Origin: Linnemannia schmuckeri
Taxonomy: Eukaryota; Mortierellomycota; Mortierellomycetes; Mortierellales; Mortierellaceae
Assembly (NCBI GenBank): GCA_029449235.1
Contig: JANATG010000010.1
Span: forward strand, 1,860,001 to 1,924,000
DNA: 64,000 nt
Direction of reading: 5' to 3'
Positions within the stretch are counted from its first letter, which is position 1; every line of letters begins with the position of its first letter. The notes under the pieces were generated by a model. The model made no database searches. It saw nothing but the letters and a program-made list of their open reading frames with translations, and was not told where the DNA came from. Position numbers and translations under genes: made by a program. Positions 61,422 through 64,000 of the stretch are shown here, piece by piece.

Positions 61422-62068
61422 GGTATATAAGTGTTTGCGGTGAAGGAGAATCAAGGAAGTGTGAGAAGAAGAAAAACGAAAAAAGAAAAGGCGGAGTGGG
61501 AGTTGTCAAGTATTGCTGTCGGATAAAATGGGCTCCACCCGTCCAGTCAAGGAGAAAAGGTGGAGAGGTTCGTTGGGTGGCGTTCGAAAAATGAAAAGTA
61601 TAGTCCGACCAATCAGGAGAGGTGAGAAGATTAGCTCTGTTGGCAAACGATGTTCCACCAGTTCATTACTGCTTAATTATCTTCTCTCTCTCCGTAACAA
61701 GCATGCAAGGGGAGGGAGAGCTGGTGTCCTGGCGCCCGCCCTTGAAACACACCATCGCAAAGGGGTCAGAAATCGACCCCATGAAAAACAATAGTGTCTC
61801 AATGGCTCCTCCAGTAAAGGCGTTTTCTACGCAGACCGCTCAACCGTTACCTATCTTGCGTGAATTCAAGGCATCGTGCCCCTTCCTTTTTTTTTTTCTT
61901 TTTCTTTCCTTTTTCTTTTCCTTTTTCTTTTCTTTACTTTTCTTTTTTCATCCTTGAGCTCACTTACTAACCCACTTTTTTTTTTTTTTTTTTTTTTTTT
62001 TTGCATCCTCCTACCCTGTCGAGCCCCACCATCACCAACACGTGCACACCGTCATCGCTCCAGCAACC
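61422..62068. other. Divergent intergenic region between GTP cyclohydrolase and the small secreted ORF
   Basis: Upstream of both genes. 61880-62003 is very T/C-rich on the plus strand and ends in a run of more than 20 T (about 61977-62002), resembling the leaders of other plus-strand genes here. No coding region recognised. Confidence 0.5.
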
Positions 62069-62255
62069 ATGAATATCATCTCCGTTTTAGCTGTTTTACT
62101 CGCTACTGTGGCCATTGCAACTGCACACGCTGCCCCCACTTGAAGGCGGCCACCTTGCCCACGTTGCAGCCGATGTCGCAGTCGCTCCCCCAGCAATGCT
62201 GGCAACCCCTGAAGATCGGAAGAGGCGCCACACTCCCACCACCATAATCAAGTAG
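62069..62255 (+). pseudogene. Small secreted peptide gene with a one-base frame slip after the signal peptide
   Basis: ATG 62069 opens a clear signal peptide (MNIISVLAVLLATVAIATAH, then AAP) that meets TGA at 62141-62143, only two codons past the likely cleavage site. In the next frame (one base fewer in the C5 run at 62133-62137) the sequence would run on for about 37 more codons to TAG at 62253-62255. The junction would then be AAPLE, the same as in the small secreted protein at 55862. That part is Ala/Val-rich and ends in a basic, dibasic-containing stretch (EDRKRRHTPTTIIK), with no Cys. Either the gene is dead or the base count in the run is wrong. A T-rich leader precedes it. Confidence 0.5.
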
Positions 62256-64000
62256 AGAACCTTCCATGTCAACGTCCAATGCTCAAGTCACTCTTCAATC
62301 CAGCTATTACGTTAGTGGGTGTATTGCTTTCCAAGACTTAAGTAACATGCCCTTTTTCATAACCATCTGTACTATCCGCTAGCTTCTCCCTCTCTTGTCC
62401 AAAAGTAGTTGCCCTTTGGGCTTCTCGTTTTTATTTTAACTATAACTATATCGTCGCTGTTGTGCTTGTTCATAGTTAAAATAAAACGAGAAACTCACAT
62501 CCTTCCTTGGCTACTCAATGTATAAACATACCTTGAAAGCAAAATATCTGCTCGTTGCTTCCTTCGTATGAGTTGTGTGTCCCCCTCCACCCTTTCTTTT
62601 TGAGGATTAAGGACCAAAGAGACAGTCCTTGCTTTGACCTCATTAACGCAAAGCTCAACTAACCTGTTCAACTACCCACCCGCAGCGTTTGACCTCTGTC
62701 GGCTGTCTTTTTGGTTTTTGAATTTTTTTTTTTTTTTACATACCATACGCGCTAATGAAAAACCCATGGTGTCTTGTGCATCCATGTCATCTCCACCCTA
62801 TCCTCCAAAGATTCTATGACCGTCATGTTGGTTGGAAGGGAACGAATACGACAACAAGAAAGAATTTCGATCACGTCCACTATACGAAGCGTAGAGTATG
62901 AGTCCAGTATACATACGAATGAGAACGTCTTAGGTGATACGCGCTCTCATTTTTTGACATATCTGTCGATCCCATCACGTTCTCTGTATGCTCACCAGTG
63001 CCTCTGTCTCTCTGTCTCTCTGTCTGACCTTGTGTACGCAAGAAGAAAGTGTGAGACAAGGTAAGGGTGCGTGTATAAGTGTAAGCAAGAGAGCAGAAGC
63101 TGTGCCGACCTCGGACCACGTTTTTTTTACTATGTCGATTCATTTCACGGCTTTCTGACAGGGGCAGGTTTAGGTCGTGTCAGGTCAAAGTAGAACAGTG
63201 CTGTACTGTCTATGTCGCCATCCATGTGTTAAAGGGAATTACGGGCGTACAATGTTTCACTCTATTCATTCTTAATATACCTTGTGCGTGAAAGAAGCAG
63301 AATGACAGCATAGACATAAGACAAGTCGTCCGTGCCAACCATCTCAGAAAAACAGGCCATTTTTTTGAGTTATTCCCACTGGAGCACTGTGCATCCATAT
63401 GCCAGGGCAGGGCAAGAGCAAAGGTAAAGGCAAGGGGAACAAACAAACAAATGGAAAATGGAATATGAAAGAAAGAAAGTTAGATGAACTGAAGGGAAAA
63501 TACCAAGAATGACAAGCAGAGAGCTAACGAAGTGCGTGCATGCGTGCGTGCATTGTGTGTCAACGTGTTTACAAGGACAATTGAGTTCATGGAAAGGGTC
63601 ATGGCTATGGACTTTATGTGAGACTTTCAAATTGACATATGAAAATGAGTGCCAATAGGACCGTGACTTTTGCCCATCCACCCTCACCCATCCTCACCCC
63701 CGTGTTCCGTCCAAATCATGGTTCATTGGTATGGTGTGTGAGGACATAGGAAGGAAGAAAGATGATGACCATTTGGCTTTGGCTGTATTTCAACAAGGGT
63801 CTCCCCCTTTTTTCCCAGCCCCTCTTTGTCCTATGTCCCTTGATTTTTCCTTTCTATTTTTTCTCTTCCCGTCGCGTAATTCGAAATAAATTTTCTTCCC
63901 GCAAACAAAACCGTGATCTCCCAAATGACTGGACCTTGGAAGAAAACAAAGAAAGGTTGAACACGAGAATGGAAAAAAAAGGTGCTGGCCCTGAAACTGC
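62256..64000. other. Right-end region without recognised genes
   Basis: Apart from a hairpin at 62422-62492 the region has only short frames, a T13 run near 62728, a (TCTG)n stretch near 63005-63025 and a GCRTGCGTGCGTGC stretch near 63535. No RNA or protein gene recognised. Confidence 0.5.
62422..62492. repeat. Long perfect hairpin (21-bp arms)
   Basis: The arm at 62422-62443 (starts TTCTCGTTTTTATTTTAACT) and the arm at 62472-62492 (starts ATAGTTAAAATAAAACGAGA) are reverse complements except for one extra T in the first arm; the loop is 28 nt. The structure lies about 170 nt after the small secreted ORF. It could be a transcript 3' end, a small-RNA precursor or a remnant of a short inverted-repeat element. 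Confidence 0.8.

Noticed and set aside
61264..61509. 81-codon minus-strand frame before GTP cyclohydrolase
   Set aside because: It overlaps exon 1 and the first intron of that gene in another frame and reads pyrimidine-rich leader.

Overview
This window is eukaryotic and almost certainly fungal. Most coding regions are interrupted by introns of about 100-150 nt with GT-AG (once GC-AG) borders, CTRAY-like branch points and matching phases. The products include a GATA-factor with a fungal-type finger, a LAMMER-family kinase, a fungal LIM protein, mitoribosomal protein mS38 and GTP cyclohydrolase I. The F-box/leucine-rich-repeat-like family, the pyrimidine-rich leaders and the LINE type point to an early-diverging fungus of the Mortierellaceae (Mucoromycota). 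That placement is inference and was not tested by a search.

Layout. 1-4.6 kb: 5'-truncated, decayed LINE-type (non-LTR) retrotransposon with reverse transcriptase, a huge Lys-Glu hexanucleotide repeat and RNase H. 4.8-9.5 kb (-): a three-exon gene for a large, Ser/Thr-rich helical-repeat-like protein. 9.5-19.5 kb: gene-poor stretch. 19.5-20.8 kb (+): small three-exon gene of unknown function. 24.0-28.1 kb (+): 1338-residue GATA zinc-finger protein. 28.8-30.4 kb (-): unknown two-exon gene. 31.6-32.6 kb (-): mS38, whose single intron appears to be GC-AG. 34.0-36.75 kb (+): nine-exon LAMMER-type kinase. 37.3-42.1 kb (-): four-LIM-domain protein with a 1.4-kb intron and a proposed 9-nt microexon.

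45.3-58.8 kb holds five tandem F-box genes, all on the minus strand. Two are intact (716 and 610 aa) and three are visibly broken. A 62-residue cysteine-rich secreted protein sits inside the array. 59.6-61.4 kb (-): seven-exon GTP cyclohydrolase I (folate/tetrahydropterin pathway). 62.1 kb (+): a signal-peptide gene that stops just after the signal because of an apparent one-base slip. The last 1.7 kb contains a perfect-looking hairpin but no recognised gene.

The genes do not form an operon-like pathway. They are independent housekeeping and regulatory genes next to a fast-evolving accessory block (F-box array plus small secreted proteins). Exon models were derived by hand from splice motifs and phase agreement. 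Every multi-exon gene listed keeps an open frame across all proposed junctions.
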